This document shows, piece by piece, positions 8,085 to 17,344 of a stretch of DNA of 64,000 nt. Where the stretch lies: the NCBI GenBank assembly GCA_020351995.1, contig CP070674.1, positions 1,323,145 to 1,387,144 of the forward strand, in the 5' to 3' direction. Source of the stretch: Candidatus Zixiibacteriota bacterium. GTDB lineage: Bacteria; Zixibacteria; MSB-5A5; GN15; FEB-12. A program made the translations under genes and the position numbers. Position 1 is the first letter of the stretch. Every line of letters begins with the position of its first letter. The notes under the pieces were generated by a model, which saw only the letters and a list, made by a program, of their open reading frames with translations, searched no databases and was not told the origin of the DNA.

Positions 8085-10109
8085 TTAATCCATGAAATTC
8101 CATGTCAGACCAAAGAAACTGTAGCGACCGGGAATGAGGAGTCCTTCCCGGGCATAGTGCTCAGCCGAAAGCGCATTCTGGATCACGAAATGAAAGCGAA
8201 AACCCTTAATGCGAAAAGAGAGCTTGACATTGGCGACCAGAACGTCGCCGTAACCCCCATAATGGTAACCATCGTATTCCGAGCAATAGCTTATCTCGCC
8301 ATAAACGTACAGATGCATTATACGCTGTGGCCAGTAGCAATGCAGTTCGAGGCCAGAGAATAACTGGTAGTCGGGAAGATACGGTTTGTCTTCAATATTC
8401 GCGTAATTAACATTGTGATACGCCAGTCCTGACCGAAGATTGAGAATGTCGGAAAGACGGAGTTTTTGCTGTACGGAAGCATTGAGAAAATCAATGTCAC
8501 CGTTGGCGGGCTGGAATAGAGTGTAAACTGACTCACCGGAAATCGGAATCCGGGCATTTTGCCAGTCGATTCCGCCGTTGATTTTTCCGCCGGTCAACGT
8601 GAATTTGATATTTGTATGTATCCCGCCCAATTCAACCAACCCGGAAGCAACCAATTGTTTTTCCTTCTCCAGGGCGCCATTGCCGGCATCGGCATAATCT
8701 TCAACATCGTCCGAATACATATAGACGCGCTGGAATCGCAGGTGCAGCTGATGTAGAGACGGTGCCTGTTCGGAATATCCCGCCGACAGGAGCATATACC
8801 AGCCCGGCCTGTCCAGTGTAATGACAAGGGCGACCGACGGCAACCAATCAAAGCCATCAATGTATCCGGTGCCAGCCATGACAGCGTAGCGCAGCTGTGG
8901 CAGGTACTTTACATAGCGCGCCGATACTCTGCCATCATCGCGGATAAAATCCTCGTAACCATTATTATAATTGAGATGGCTACTGCTTACTTCTACCTTG
9001 AGCAGCGAACTTCCGCTTACCCACTCCCGCGCTACGAAGAACCCCCGGCCGCCGTAGTCAAAGGCGCCCCGATAGGTGCCCATCATATGCGACCCCTGCC
9101 GAAGGTAACGATAGCCAAGCAGGTAGCGAGCAGTGTGATCGGCATTATGCCGCTCAAACGAGATTTCGGCTGAGCGATCGATACGCTCCCTGGCGAAAGT
9201 CGCGTACGAAGTTCCTGCTCCGGTAGTCCGGGCGACCCAGTATTGACCTCCCCGATCATATAGATGACCGGAAGCGCTGAAACCGTAGTCGAGACCCAGC
9301 GGTTGATACAGTCGTCCAGTATAGTGATAGGTGTCATCTTTTCGCAATGCGAATTCACCATCACCATTCCGATATCCGATGGACAGATCTATTTCTCTGC
9401 CCGACGAAAACAACCGGGAATAACTACCCCGGACATGATTGAACTCAAAAGAGCCCTGGTCGACAAGAAAGGCGCTCTCATAGGCGCTGGAATCGGGTCT
9501 TTGCGGATAAGTAATCAAAGAAGCGGTACTATTACTCCCCTCGAACAGCATTCCTGCGGCTCCGGGAACAACGTACTGATCGTGGTCACCAGCAGTAGGT
9601 ATATCATTGAGGTCTATCTGGCCGTCCGGCTCGATATAATGCTCGAAAGGGTGAAGCGGTAACCCGTTGCTGATAACATTTAGCCGGTCTCCAGAGAGTC
9701 CGAACGGCTGGACGGTTTTGCGCATCGGTGACGAGACATAATCGATCACAAAGTAAGACGGGTCGAAGCGAAAATAATCGCCGGCATCAACATAGTAGGA
9801 TTGCTCCACGCTCGCCCGCTGGTTGAGACGCGGTGAAAGGAAATATGTCGAGAGACTGTCAAGAAAGCACAGATTCGGTCTCCGCTCGACTTTTTCCTCC
9901 TCATATTCTTTTCTTTTTTCTTCGAACTGAAGAAGGGCTTCTTCGGCCCCGGTAAGGGAGTCAGGCTGAATAAGCGAGTCAGGCTCGGGCGCTGGCTGGC
10001 GGGTCGAATCCGGCTCCGGGGGGATAAAAGCGGTATCCTGATCCTGGCCGAAGCCGATCTTCGCCATCGCCAGAAGGAGCACAATTACAAAAGGTACAAC
10101 GTTTCGCAT
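8085..10109 (-). CDS. TonB-dependent-receptor-like outer-membrane barrel
   Basis: A 674-aa secreted protein. A signal peptide (residues 1-21, ending IGFGQ) precedes a proline/acid-rich linker and a charged helix (FEEKRKEYEEEKVERR). A plug-like region follows at about 130-210 (SGDRLNVISNGLPLHPFEHY ... LNDIPTAGDHDQYVVPGAAG). The remainder is alternating amphipathic beta strands with many Tyr/Phe, ending in NFMD as outer-membrane barrels do. The linker replaces the usual N-terminal carboxypeptidase-like domain. The ECF S-component gene just upstream shares a TGATG overlap, which suggests uptake of one small ligand such as a vitamin. The ligand is not known. Confidence 0.75.
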   Translation of the reverse strand: MRNVVPFVIVLLLAMAKIGFGQDQDTAFIPPEPDSTRQPAPEPDSLIQPDSLTGAEEALLQFEEKRKEYEEEKVERRPNLCFLDSLSTYFLSPRLNQRASVEQSYYVDAGDYFRFDPSYFVIDYVSSPMRKTVQPFGLSGDRLNVISNGLPLHPFEHYIEPDGQIDLNDIPTAGDHDQYVVPGAAGMLFEGSNSTASLITYPQRPDSSAYESAFLVDQGSFEFNHVRGSYSRLFSSGREIDLSIGYRNGDGEFALRKDDTYHYTGRLYQPLGLDYGFSASGHLYDRGGQYWVARTTGAGTSYATFARERIDRSAEISFERHNADHTARYLLGYRYLRQGSHMMGTYRGAFDYGGRGFFVAREWVSGSSLLKVEVSSSHLNYNNGYEDFIRDDGRVSARYVKYLPQLRYAVMAGTGYIDGFDWLPSVALVITLDRPGWYMLLSAGYSEQAPSLHQLHLRFQRVYMYSDDVEDYADAGNGALEKEKQLVASGLVELGGIHTNIKFTLTGGKINGGIDWQNARIPISGESVYTLFQPANGDIDFLNASVQQKLRLSDILNLRSGLAYHNVNYANIEDKPYLPDYQLFSGLELHCYWPQRIMHLYVYGEISYCSEYDGYHYGGYGDVLVANVKLSFRIKGFRFHFVIQNALSAEHYAREGLLIPGRYSFFGLTWNFMD

Positions 10110-10633
10110 CAGTTCAGTTTCCCCTTATTATACAAGAGACGCACCGGTCGGAACAGAACTGAAAAAATAACCATATTCGCCACGAGTGAGATCACCGCCC
10201 ACAGCATGCCGCCAATGAACCGCGGCCAGAACGGCTGATAAAGCCAGGCATCAATGACGTTAACGGGTAGATAGAATAACAATGTGCACACTATGGCCGC
10301 CAATAGCAGGTATCCAGACAAGGTCTTTCCAGACAGCAGATGCCAGTTGTACGCCCGAAACGCCGCTCCCACTACTCCACTCAGAGCCATGCCGATCACC
10401 TGAGCCACCATCACCTGCAGATAGGCCGGACCGAACGGGTTAAACAGTGTCCAGAGGGCCATTCCCAGAGCCCCAACCAGCGCCCCGGGAAGAATTCCCC
10501 AGAAAACCCCGGCGTAGAACGCAATGAAAAAAGCCAGGTTGATATTCGGCAAATACGATGTTCCCCAGGAGAATACATAAATCAAGGCAGCGAACAACGC
10601 GATTCGCGGTATCAACCTGAGCCTGGAATTCAT
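10109..10633 (-). CDS. ECF transporter S-component-like membrane protein
   Basis: A 174-aa membrane protein with five to six hydrophobic segments and the look of an energy-coupling-factor substrate-binding (S) subunit. It has an N-terminal basic start (RLRLIPRIALFAALIYVFSW), a PNINLAFFIAFYAGVFWGILPGALVGALGMALW core and an alanine/glycine-rich helix 3-4 turn. No ATPase (A) or transmembrane (T) subunit is in the window, so it would have to share a general ECF module elsewhere. It is coupled by ATGA and TGATG overlaps to the metalloprotease and the TonB-type barrel. The substrate is unassigned. Confidence 0.7.
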   Translation of the reverse strand: MNSRLRLIPRIALFAALIYVFSWGTSYLPNINLAFFIAFYAGVFWGILPGALVGALGMALWTLFNPFGPAYLQVMVAQVIGMALSGVVGAAFRAYNWHLLSGKTLSGYLLLAAIVCTLLFYLPVNVIDAWLYQPFWPRFIGGMLWAVISLVANMVIFSVLFRPVRLLYNKGKLN

Positions 10634-12711
10634 CGAATGACCAGAACCTTGGTTCTTCCTTCGGCTATTATCTGCCTGTGCTCACTATCGCCAAATAATC
10701 GGCCGTACGCGATATAAACACCAGAGGCAACCGGATCACCGGCACCGTTTTTGAGGTCCCATTCCGTCCAGTACTGACCCATCCTTTCACCACCCAGATC
10801 GAAATCAAGAAGCTCCAGGGTTCGAATATACTCACCGGCGACGGTGAATATATCCACATATAAAGACACGCTCGACGAATCAGGGTAGATCGGGAAACTC
10901 TCGTCGTCAGTGGGAACCTGGAATTTGAATCTGACACCGGCGTCACCAAGCTCGCTAACGACCGCAGGGTTTGGATATGGAGCCAACATCGCGCCAGGGA
11001 GCGAGATCAGACTGCTGTCAACAATTGCCAGGTCAGTGGCGATCTGGTAACCGATATCGAACTCACCGTTCACATATTCAAATAACGTATTGTCATCAGA
11101 CGCGGGTGTAAGGATAAATGACATGGAGGCATAAGGCTCGAGGTCACTCAAATAGAAATCTATCAGGTCGCCGAAATTGGCCGGAAGAGTTAATTCCTCA
11201 ACGTCGGAACCCGGAGAACCGTAGTTTTCATACACGATATTCAGTCCCCACGCGTAAGGAAAATCCTGGTCCAGGTCAAACCCAACCGAGAATACCGAGT
11301 CGATGTGCATAATGTCATAAGGATCGTTGGGATCAAGGACCTGTATCGAATCAAGGCAGGCCGGGAAGGACCCGTCAAGGCACAGCCAGTAGGTTGTGTC
11401 AGGCTGGAGATTCTGAATATCATCAAGTTTAAGGTAGAAGGCGGCGTTATGATACGGATTGTACGGATTATCGGCGCCGTCAACGATTATCGAATCGGTA
11501 AAATTCCTGTAGACAGCGATGATGCTGTCGATCCCCGAATCGCGGAACTCATCGTATTCCGCGCGCTCCTCGTATCCATAACTCGGAGGGGCCCAGCTGG
11601 CTCTGGAGCCGGTAAAATAATTCCACAGGGTAAACTCATGGAAACTGGAGGCAAATGATTCCTGTCCTGAGGTGAAGGTACCTATGACCTCGTGGGCAGC
11701 CTCAAGCAGATTATCCTGGTAGGCCCCCAGCTGGCCACAGCGGATCCATATATCCCTGATCAGATCACGGTCATGTCTTTCCGCCAGGAAAAGCGGATAA
11801 AGCATAGATGCGTAGGGGTGCAGATCACTCGATCCTGTAAAGCGCTCGATCGATACGGCCGCGCTGTCAAAGAAGTACGGCAAATAGAAGTAGTAGTCGT
11901 TGATGTGATCGTACTTCTCTTCTTCCATGTAGGTGGCCGTCATTTCCATCCAGTAGCTGCGCCAGAAGCCGTCCGGGGACTGCGAGCCTTCGGTGAAATC
12001 GATCCCGAATTGCACCACGTGAAAGAACTCATGGGCACACGTAACCCTGACTGCCATCAGCGGGTTGCTGACGTACGGGGGAATCTCCTGATAATCATTA
12101 TCCAGAATCTGAAAGGCCGTAGCGCTGGTTGGATGTTGAGCGTCGATCGGGTAATAATCAAGATAGGTCAGCCCGAAATACATTCCACCAAGGTCCTGGA
12201 GATAAACATCAAAAGCGGCGCTGCCGCCTTCAGGGTAGAAATCGTCCGTTGGGGGGTCAGGATAACCGAGGGTATCAACGAGAAAAGCATACACTTCGTC
12301 GTAGATCTTCGCGACCGAATCCGCGTACCCCGGGAATCCGTCATAGACGGCATCGGACCCATTGTCCGTATAATGGATAAGAAAGCGCCCCGAAGGTGAG
12401 GGAACGGTAAGGTTCAAATTGGTGGGGCGCGGTACGATCAATTCGCTGAGAATCTTGGCAAGGTCGGGATCGAATTTGTCCCGATTGAAAACGAAGTCCA
12501 TTATGGCCGGCGTTCCGCACTTGATAGGGACCTCACGCGTCGGGATTTCTCCGGTTCCGATAGCCAGAGATTCCAAACCTTCCGTTTGCCCTGTTGCCAT
12601 CAGGTAATTTTGAATAATCTCGATTTGCCTCTCCCGGCTGAGCTGGTCAGCGGAGACGCCCGCCACGGCAATAGCCAGGACAACGAAAACAGACACAACT
12701 TTCTTTATCAC
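10630..12711 (-). CDS. MXAN_6640-like secreted putative metalloprotease
   Basis: A 693-aa exported protein with a signal peptide (1-21, AVAGVSA). The catalytic region holds the zinc motif HEFFH in CAHEFFHVVQFGID near residue 230, with a likely third ligand in the WMEMTATYMEEE helix about 25 residues on. The C-terminal ~110 residues form a FlgD/T9SS-type Ig-like fold (MLAPYPNPAV ... WDLKNGAGDPVASGVYIAYG), common in FCB-group secreted proteins. The start is GTG at 12711, sharing its first base with the TAG of the upstream PHP gene. Protease activity is inferred from the motif. Confidence 0.78.
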   Translation of the reverse strand: MIKKVVSVFVVLAIAVAGVSADQLSRERQIEIIQNYLMATGQTEGLESLAIGTGEIPTREVPIKCGTPAIMDFVFNRDKFDPDLAKILSELIVPRPTNLNLTVPSPSGRFLIHYTDNGSDAVYDGFPGYADSVAKIYDEVYAFLVDTLGYPDPPTDDFYPEGGSAAFDVYLQDLGGMYFGLTYLDYYPIDAQHPTSATAFQILDNDYQEIPPYVSNPLMAVRVTCAHEFFHVVQFGIDFTEGSQSPDGFWRSYWMEMTATYMEEEKYDHINDYYFYLPYFFDSAAVSIERFTGSSDLHPYASMLYPLFLAERHDRDLIRDIWIRCGQLGAYQDNLLEAAHEVIGTFTSGQESFASSFHEFTLWNYFTGSRASWAPPSYGYEERAEYDEFRDSGIDSIIAVYRNFTDSIIVDGADNPYNPYHNAAFYLKLDDIQNLQPDTTYWLCLDGSFPACLDSIQVLDPNDPYDIMHIDSVFSVGFDLDQDFPYAWGLNIVYENYGSPGSDVEELTLPANFGDLIDFYLSDLEPYASMSFILTPASDDNTLFEYVNGEFDIGYQIATDLAIVDSSLISLPGAMLAPYPNPAVVSELGDAGVRFKFQVPTDDESFPIYPDSSSVSLYVDIFTVAGEYIRTLELLDFDLGGERMGQYWTEWDLKNGAGDPVASGVYIAYGRLFGDSEHRQIIAEGRTKVLVIR

Positions 12712-13538
12712 TACCGCCTCACTTCTTTTGTCGCTTTTAACTGTTCCAAGTATTCAAAAGGCACTTTCTGGGTGCCGATCATTGCGTAGCGACCGTTCGC
12801 ACCATGGAAATCCGAACCACCCGTCATCACTAACCGATACCTCCGGGCCATATGCTTGTAACGATCCACCAGGCCCTGGGAATGATAAGGATGATAAACC
12901 TCGATTCCGTCAAGACCGAGGTCAACCAGCATTTCGACGTATTTATCCTTGCCATCAATGGCGGGGTGGGCCAGAACCGCCAACCCGCCGGCCCCGTGAA
13001 CGAGATTGATGGCCTCATCGGGAGTCAGATTGGCTTTAGGCACGTAAGCCGGGCCGTCATAGCCGATGTAACGCTCGAAAGCTTCCTCGTAATACCGGGT
13101 GCTTTTTCTGTCAAACATCGCTCTGGCGACGTGGGGCCGTCCGACAACTCCGCCACCGGAATGCTTCTCCACATCTTCGTATGTGACCTCTATTCCAAGA
13201 GCATTGAGTTTGTCAACCATCAGACGTCCGCGTTCGCTACGCCGCTGTTGAAAACCACTGAGAGTCTCCGCCAGTCGCCCGTTTTCGGGTTCGATAAGGT
13301 AGGCCAGGATATGCATATCCCCGCTGTCCACGGTCACGGAGAGCTCCAATCCCGGAACCAATTCCGGGTCCTCATCGGCCCTCAGATCGCGAATGGCCCG
13401 ATAACCATCGAGAGTATCGTGGTCGGTGACGGAAAATGCCACAAGGTCACTACCCCTGACCATGCTCAATAACTGTTCAGGTGTGCTGGTTCCATCTGAA
13501 AAGGTTGTATGCATGTGCAGGTCGACGTACCTTTTCAT
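12711..13538 (-). CDS. PHP-domain phosphoesterase (YciV/RNase AM-like)
   Basis: A 275-aa PHP protein of the TrpH/YciV type. Motifs include VDLHMHTTFSDGT at residues 5-17, TDHDTLDGY near 40-48, HILAYLI, HPAIDG near 190 and GGSDFHG near 242. Relatives act as 5'-3' exoribonuclease/oligonucleotide phosphatases or on 3',5'-bisphosphonucleosides. This gene is colinear with that family, but the substrate is not proven. The ATG at 13538 directly follows the ftcD stop TAG with no gap. It shares little beyond the metal motifs with the second PHP gene at 5.1-6.1 kb. Confidence 0.85.
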   Translation of the reverse strand: MKRYVDLHMHTTFSDGTSTPEQLLSMVRGSDLVAFSVTDHDTLDGYRAIRDLRADEDPELVPGLELSVTVDSGDMHILAYLIEPENGRLAETLSGFQQRRSERGRLMVDKLNALGIEVTYEDVEKHSGGGVVGRPHVARAMFDRKSTRYYEEAFERYIGYDGPAYVPKANLTPDEAINLVHGAGGLAVLAHPAIDGKDKYVEMLVDLGLDGIEVYHPYHSQGLVDRYKHMARRYRLVMTGGSDFHGANGRYAMIGTQKVPFEYLEQLKATKEVRR

Positions 13539-15038
13539 CTACAATTTGCTTTCCACCCGTTGCTTGATTCTGGCCGCTATTTCCCGGCCGTCTTTGATAA
13601 TGCGGTTGGCTTCGGTGCTGAGCTTCTTGACGAAGCCCTTATCTTCAATTGATGTCAGGTTGATCTTGACGTTGTACCCGGCACCGTCTATGGAGGCCAT
13701 AGCCATCAGGCCGGCAACCCCGGCATCGGTAATCGAGTTTTCGTTCCCCTTATTGGCCACGGTTTCAATCATTTTAAGGGCCTCCAATGACTTGTCCATC
13801 ACCGTAAGGGGAACCGAGGCCGCTTCCTTGTTGGCATCTTCAATCACCTTATCATCCTTGGTCTTGAAGGCCTCCATTACTTTATTGAAAGCGTCTTTAT
13901 CAGTATCGATGAGAGTTACCAGCTCCTCACGGAGGACATCGCATTTGTCGCGTATCTCTGAAAGCTCATCCTTAACATCGGCGTACTGCTTCTTACCGAC
14001 GCTCAGACGGCAGACCATGGCTGATAGAGCCGCCGCCAGAGCCCCGGCTGATGCGGCTACCGAGCCACCACCCGGTGCCGGCGCCGATGAGGCCACCTCG
14101 TCGTAGAAAGATTCACCACCGTCACCCATTACCGTGCCGGCTTCTTTGAGCTTCTCTTCGAGGATCTGGGCTTTGGTGAAATTCTCCAGCCGGAGATAGA
14201 AATCGCCGACATCTACAAGCGCGTCATTGGGGACCAATCCGACTATCTCGGACGACGTTACCATCACGCCGTATCGTTCGGCCTCAGACTTGATCGTTTC
14301 GAAAACGCGAAAAATAGGGGTCCTGGTGTAATTCACCAGGTTCATCGAAATTTGAACCTGATCGCGTTCCTTGATGGCAAAACCGAGGGCCTTAACAAAG
14401 CGATAGCCGCCTTTGAGAGACTTAACGGCCTCGGCAATCCGGTCGGCAATCCATTTCCTGTTGGTACCGAGATAGACATTGAATGCGACCAGCGGAAAGC
14501 GAACGCCTATCGCAGTCGCACCCGACTTGAGATTCATTCTGGCCGGTCCATAGTCGGGCCGACGGCTTTTTTCGTTTTCTATGGAATCGCGAATGCCCTC
14601 GTATTCTCCCTGTCGGACCTTGGCGAGGTTCTTTCGCTTAGGCGAGGTCGCAGCATCTTCGTACAGGTAGACCGGAATCTTCAGTTCTTCCCCAACCCTC
14701 TGACCAAGCCTGTTGGCCAGCTCGATAGCATCTTCGATTGTCACATCCGAGATGGGAATAAAGGGACAAACATCACAGGCACCCATACGCGGGTGCTCAC
14801 CCTTATGGGTTGTCATATCGATCAGCTCCGCGGCTTTCTGGTAGCCGCGAAAGGCTGCCTCGACAGCGTTATTGGGATGGCATACAAAAGTTACGACAGC
14901 ACGGTTATGATCGGCATCCATTTCCTTGTCAAGTAAGACGACTCCGTCAACAGAAGTGATTGCGTTGCATATGGCGTCGACAACTTCGGGTCGACGTCCT
15001 TCGGAAAAATTAGGTACACATTCGATGAGTTTTGCCAT
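13539..15038 (-). CDS. ftcD: Glutamate formimidoyltransferase / formimidoyl-THF cyclodeaminase fusion
   Basis: A bifunctional histidine-degradation/folate enzyme of 499 aa. Residues 1-~300 are the formimidoyltransferase (LIECVPNFSEGR at the N-terminus, HPRMGACDVCPFIP near 80). Residues ~310-499 are the helical cyclodeaminase (DEVASSAPAPGGGSVAASAG). The first half moves the formimino group from formiminoglutamate to tetrahydrofolate; the second releases ammonia to give methenyl-THF. The fused order is as in animals, whereas many bacteria have separate genes. GGAG lies 10 nt before the ATG. No other hut gene is nearby. Confidence 0.95.
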   Translation of the reverse strand: MAKLIECVPNFSEGRRPEVVDAICNAITSVDGVVLLDKEMDADHNRAVVTFVCHPNNAVEAAFRGYQKAAELIDMTTHKGEHPRMGACDVCPFIPISDVTIEDAIELANRLGQRVGEELKIPVYLYEDAATSPKRKNLAKVRQGEYEGIRDSIENEKSRRPDYGPARMNLKSGATAIGVRFPLVAFNVYLGTNRKWIADRIAEAVKSLKGGYRFVKALGFAIKERDQVQISMNLVNYTRTPIFRVFETIKSEAERYGVMVTSSEIVGLVPNDALVDVGDFYLRLENFTKAQILEEKLKEAGTVMGDGGESFYDEVASSAPAPGGGSVAASAGALAAALSAMVCRLSVGKKQYADVKDELSEIRDKCDVLREELVTLIDTDKDAFNKVMEAFKTKDDKVIEDANKEAASVPLTVMDKSLEALKMIETVANKGNENSITDAGVAGLMAMASIDGAGYNVKINLTSIEDKGFVKKLSTEANRIIKDGREIAARIKQRVESKL

Positions 15039-15056
15039 GTCGATCTCCGTCAGGTA

Positions 15057-16016
15057 TTATTTCTTAAACTTCTTTCTCAAGCCCCACGCAAGGAGTGGAA
15101 TCATAATTTCGTGATGCCCCACGAAATTGAAACCCTTGCCGGATTTGAAGGTAGGTCTGTCCACAACATTCACGCGGGGTCGATAGTGCATGATCATGTC
15201 AAAATTCGCGGTGGTAAGGTCGCCTCCGCCTCCGTAAACATTACGGGCAACGGTCAGCGCTTTTAAGAAGACTTCCGGTAGTATCACAGCAGAGCCTATG
15301 TTGGCCACAGCTCCACCGCGATTGATGTCACGACATATGCTGGATAGAATCCTGAAATCCACGTGCGAGGCCTCGCCCAGTTGGGCGGCGTTGAAGTCCG
15401 GCTGCTGAGAAACGATATCGGTGCCGATTCCGACATGGACGGTAGCCGGAAGGCCCAGTTCATGCGCGGTCGCAAAGATCGAGTGCTTGCGGAATCGCGC
15501 TTTAACGGTATGCAAGTAGGACCCGGCCGCTTCTCCCAGACCAATACTCTTCTCTGAGGCCAGTTGGCCGACGGCGGCTACGACCTCGGCCGTCTCTTTT
15601 ACCATACCGAAACTTCCGTTCTCAAGTCCGGCCTGCACGTCCTCAGAAGTCTCCCCCCAGAAGGCAAGCTCCACATCATGAATCAGTCCAGCACTGTTAA
15701 GCGAGACACCGGTAACGATCCCGCGGCGCATAAGGTCATTGATCACCGGCGACAGGCCCACTTTGATAGTATGGGCCCCGAGCAGTAGATGAAAAGGTCG
15801 TCGGTTCTTCCTTGCTTTTGCCACCCGCGCTATGAACTCATTAAAATCGGAGGCTTTCAAGAAGTCGGGGAGGGATTCAAAAAAGTCCGCACGGTCAACG
15901 GCAGCCATCGGACGGCCAAACGCTTTGACCCGGGTGCGGTTCTTGCGACCGCGAATGGAGTAGGTTCTCACCTTTGTCAGGTCAATCGGTTTTATGGTGC
16001 GTTTATTCTGAGGCAT
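15057..16016 (-). CDS. Deoxyhypusine-synthase-like protein, function unknown
   Basis: This 319-aa soluble protein looks to me like the bacterial deoxyhypusine-synthase-like group. It has LLLGAHTIKVGLSPVINDLM followed by LNSAGLIHDVELAFWGETSEDV and a VHVGIGTDIVSQQPDF segment. True bacterial substrates for such proteins are not established, since the eIF5A target is archaeal/eukaryotic; relatives make homospermidine or are unassigned. I chose ATG 16016, one base after the DUF3108 stop, over a GTG at 16037 inside that gene. It lies 18 nt before ftcD. The family call is from memory and needs a profile search. Confidence 0.55.
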   Translation of the reverse strand: MPQNKRTIKPIDLTKVRTYSIRGRKNRTRVKAFGRPMAAVDRADFFESLPDFLKASDFNEFIARVAKARKNRRPFHLLLGAHTIKVGLSPVINDLMRRGIVTGVSLNSAGLIHDVELAFWGETSEDVQAGLENGSFGMVKETAEVVAAVGQLASEKSIGLGEAAGSYLHTVKARFRKHSIFATAHELGLPATVHVGIGTDIVSQQPDFNAAQLGEASHVDFRILSSICRDINRGGAVANIGSAVILPEVFLKALTVARNVYGGGGDLTTANFDMIMHYRPRVNVVDRPTFKSGKGFNFVGHHEIMIPLLAWGLRKKFKK

Positions 16017-16017
16017 G

Positions 16018-16875
16018 CTAAAAGACTTCGATATCACCGAGGCTATATTCGCTCAGTTCAGCCGATATGGATCCCACCAATACTTTTGATTTCATCAGAA
16101 CCGGCATTTTGAGCCGGTCATCGGTAAGCCAGACCGTCAATTTACCTTCGTGTTTGAAGACACCAACCGACTGCAGAAGCGGCTCCACAACAATACAATC
16201 AAATGTGCCTGCCGGGACGGTTTTCTCTTCTTTGCGAAGCACCTTGATTTCCAGCGAATACATCTCGTCATCGGTAAAGTTATCGACGAAGACGGATTTG
16301 CCAACTTCAAGCTCCTGGGTTCTGACATAAAACAGTACCGACAGGGCATCCTGAATGAACGGTGACACCTCAACGGTATCCTTGCCGGAATAGGCGAGAT
16401 TCCGGCGCTGATCAAAGGTGATCTGCTCGTCGGCCCGGTATTTGCCTTCCCTCAAGTTCTTCTCAAATCGCCAGCTGAACAGACCAATAGCGTCAATTAT
16501 CGACTCCACGCGATCGTCCACCCGGAAGAAAGTTGAAAAGAAACTGTTCGAAAAGGCGTGCGTAACAACCTGGTAACAAGGCCGGTTATTGTATTCGATC
16601 AGGCGGGCGACTTCCATAGTGGCACCGCCGGCATTGATGAAACCGTAGTTAATCTCAAAAGTGAGCTTTTCATTAATACCGAAGGCCACGTTCTCCACGT
16701 AGCGGTCCAATGGATCCTCTGGCGACGCTATGTTTCCGCTGTCACTGACCTCGGCACGGGCCACGCCGATCTCAATAGTAGCAAAATAGAGCAGCGGCAC
16801 CAGCCCCAAGAAAACAATGCTCAGCACAACGAAATTAAGTGTTTTGGAATTACTTCTCATTGATGGTCTCGTCAA
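16018..16875 (-). CDS. DUF3108 domain protein, periplasmic
   Basis: A 285-aa protein with an N-terminal hydrophobic segment (VVLSIVFLGLVPLLYFATI, a signal peptide or anchor). The body is beta-rich and opens with INEKLTFEINYGFINAGGATMEV, the characteristic beginning of DUF3108 (related in fold to lipoprotein carriers LolA/LolB). The family is cell-envelope located and its job is unknown. It overlaps the phosphatase gene upstream by 26 nt. The exact start is uncertain among the first few codons (Met1 or Met6). Confidence 0.8.
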   Translation of the reverse strand: MTRPSMRSNSKTLNFVVLSIVFLGLVPLLYFATIEIGVARAEVSDSGNIASPEDPLDRYVENVAFGINEKLTFEINYGFINAGGATMEVARLIEYNNRPCYQVVTHAFSNSFFSTFFRVDDRVESIIDAIGLFSWRFEKNLREGKYRADEQITFDQRRNLAYSGKDTVEVSPFIQDALSVLFYVRTQELEVGKSVFVDNFTDDEMYSLEIKVLRKEEKTVPAGTFDCIVVEPLLQSVGVFKHEGKLTVWLTDDRLKMPVLMKSKVLVGSISAELSEYSLGDIEVF

Positions 16876-17344
16876 TTCGTCTTACAATCTCGTCGCGTGA
16901 TTTGCCTAAGTATTCTCCAATTTCGAGGAACGTCGCATTGTACCGCTCCAGGCTCTGCCCGATCGGATCGGCAACCGGTTCGCCCTCCAAACCTTCTTCC
17001 GGGAAATTTTTTAGAAGAAATGTCTTACTCGCCGCGTCTCTTCGCAAGCGGATAACCTCCCGAAAGTGTTCCGGCGTCATAACCAGAACAAGATCCGCTT
17101 TGTCCAGCAAGGCTCCTGTGAGGGGTTGGGAAATGTGCCCGGAAATGTCAACATTCCACACCTTAGCCGCCTCAATAGCATAGAGGGTAGCGGGGAATCC
17201 CGAGGCAGCAGCGGTACCAGCAGAAATCACTTCGAACTTCCCGGACCGCTCCTTTCCAAGAATGGAACGCAGCGCTCCCTCCGCCATCGGCGAACGACAG
17301 GTATTACCGGTACAGACAAACAAAACTGTATACTTCCCCTTCAT
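16850..17344 (-). CDS. Low-molecular-weight protein-tyrosine phosphatase family
   Basis: A 164-aa cytoplasmic phosphatase with the P-loop FVCTGNTCRSPMAEG at residues 9-23, which contains the CxxxxxR(S/T) active site. The general-acid loop normally gives DP near the C-terminal third and is present as EPVADPIGQSLE. Bacterial members dephosphorylate tyrosine kinases of polysaccharide export or protein-arginine phosphate. The TsaC-type gene next door recalls the sua5-ywlE pairing of Firmicutes, where YwlE is an arginine phosphatase. The start overlaps the upstream stop by 4 nt. Confidence 0.88.
   Translation of the reverse strand: MKGKYTVLFVCTGNTCRSPMAEGALRSILGKERSGKFEVISAGTAAASGFPATLYAIEAAKVWNVDISGHISQPLTGALLDKADLVLVMTPEHFREVIRLRRDAASKTFLLKNFPEEGLEGEPVADPIGQSLERYNATFLEIGEYLGKSRDEIVRRIDETINEK

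Noticed and set aside
11692-12399. 235-aa plus-strand frame opposite the metalloprotease
   Set aside because: Overlaps the zinc-site region of a clear gene; translation has no domain-like pattern.
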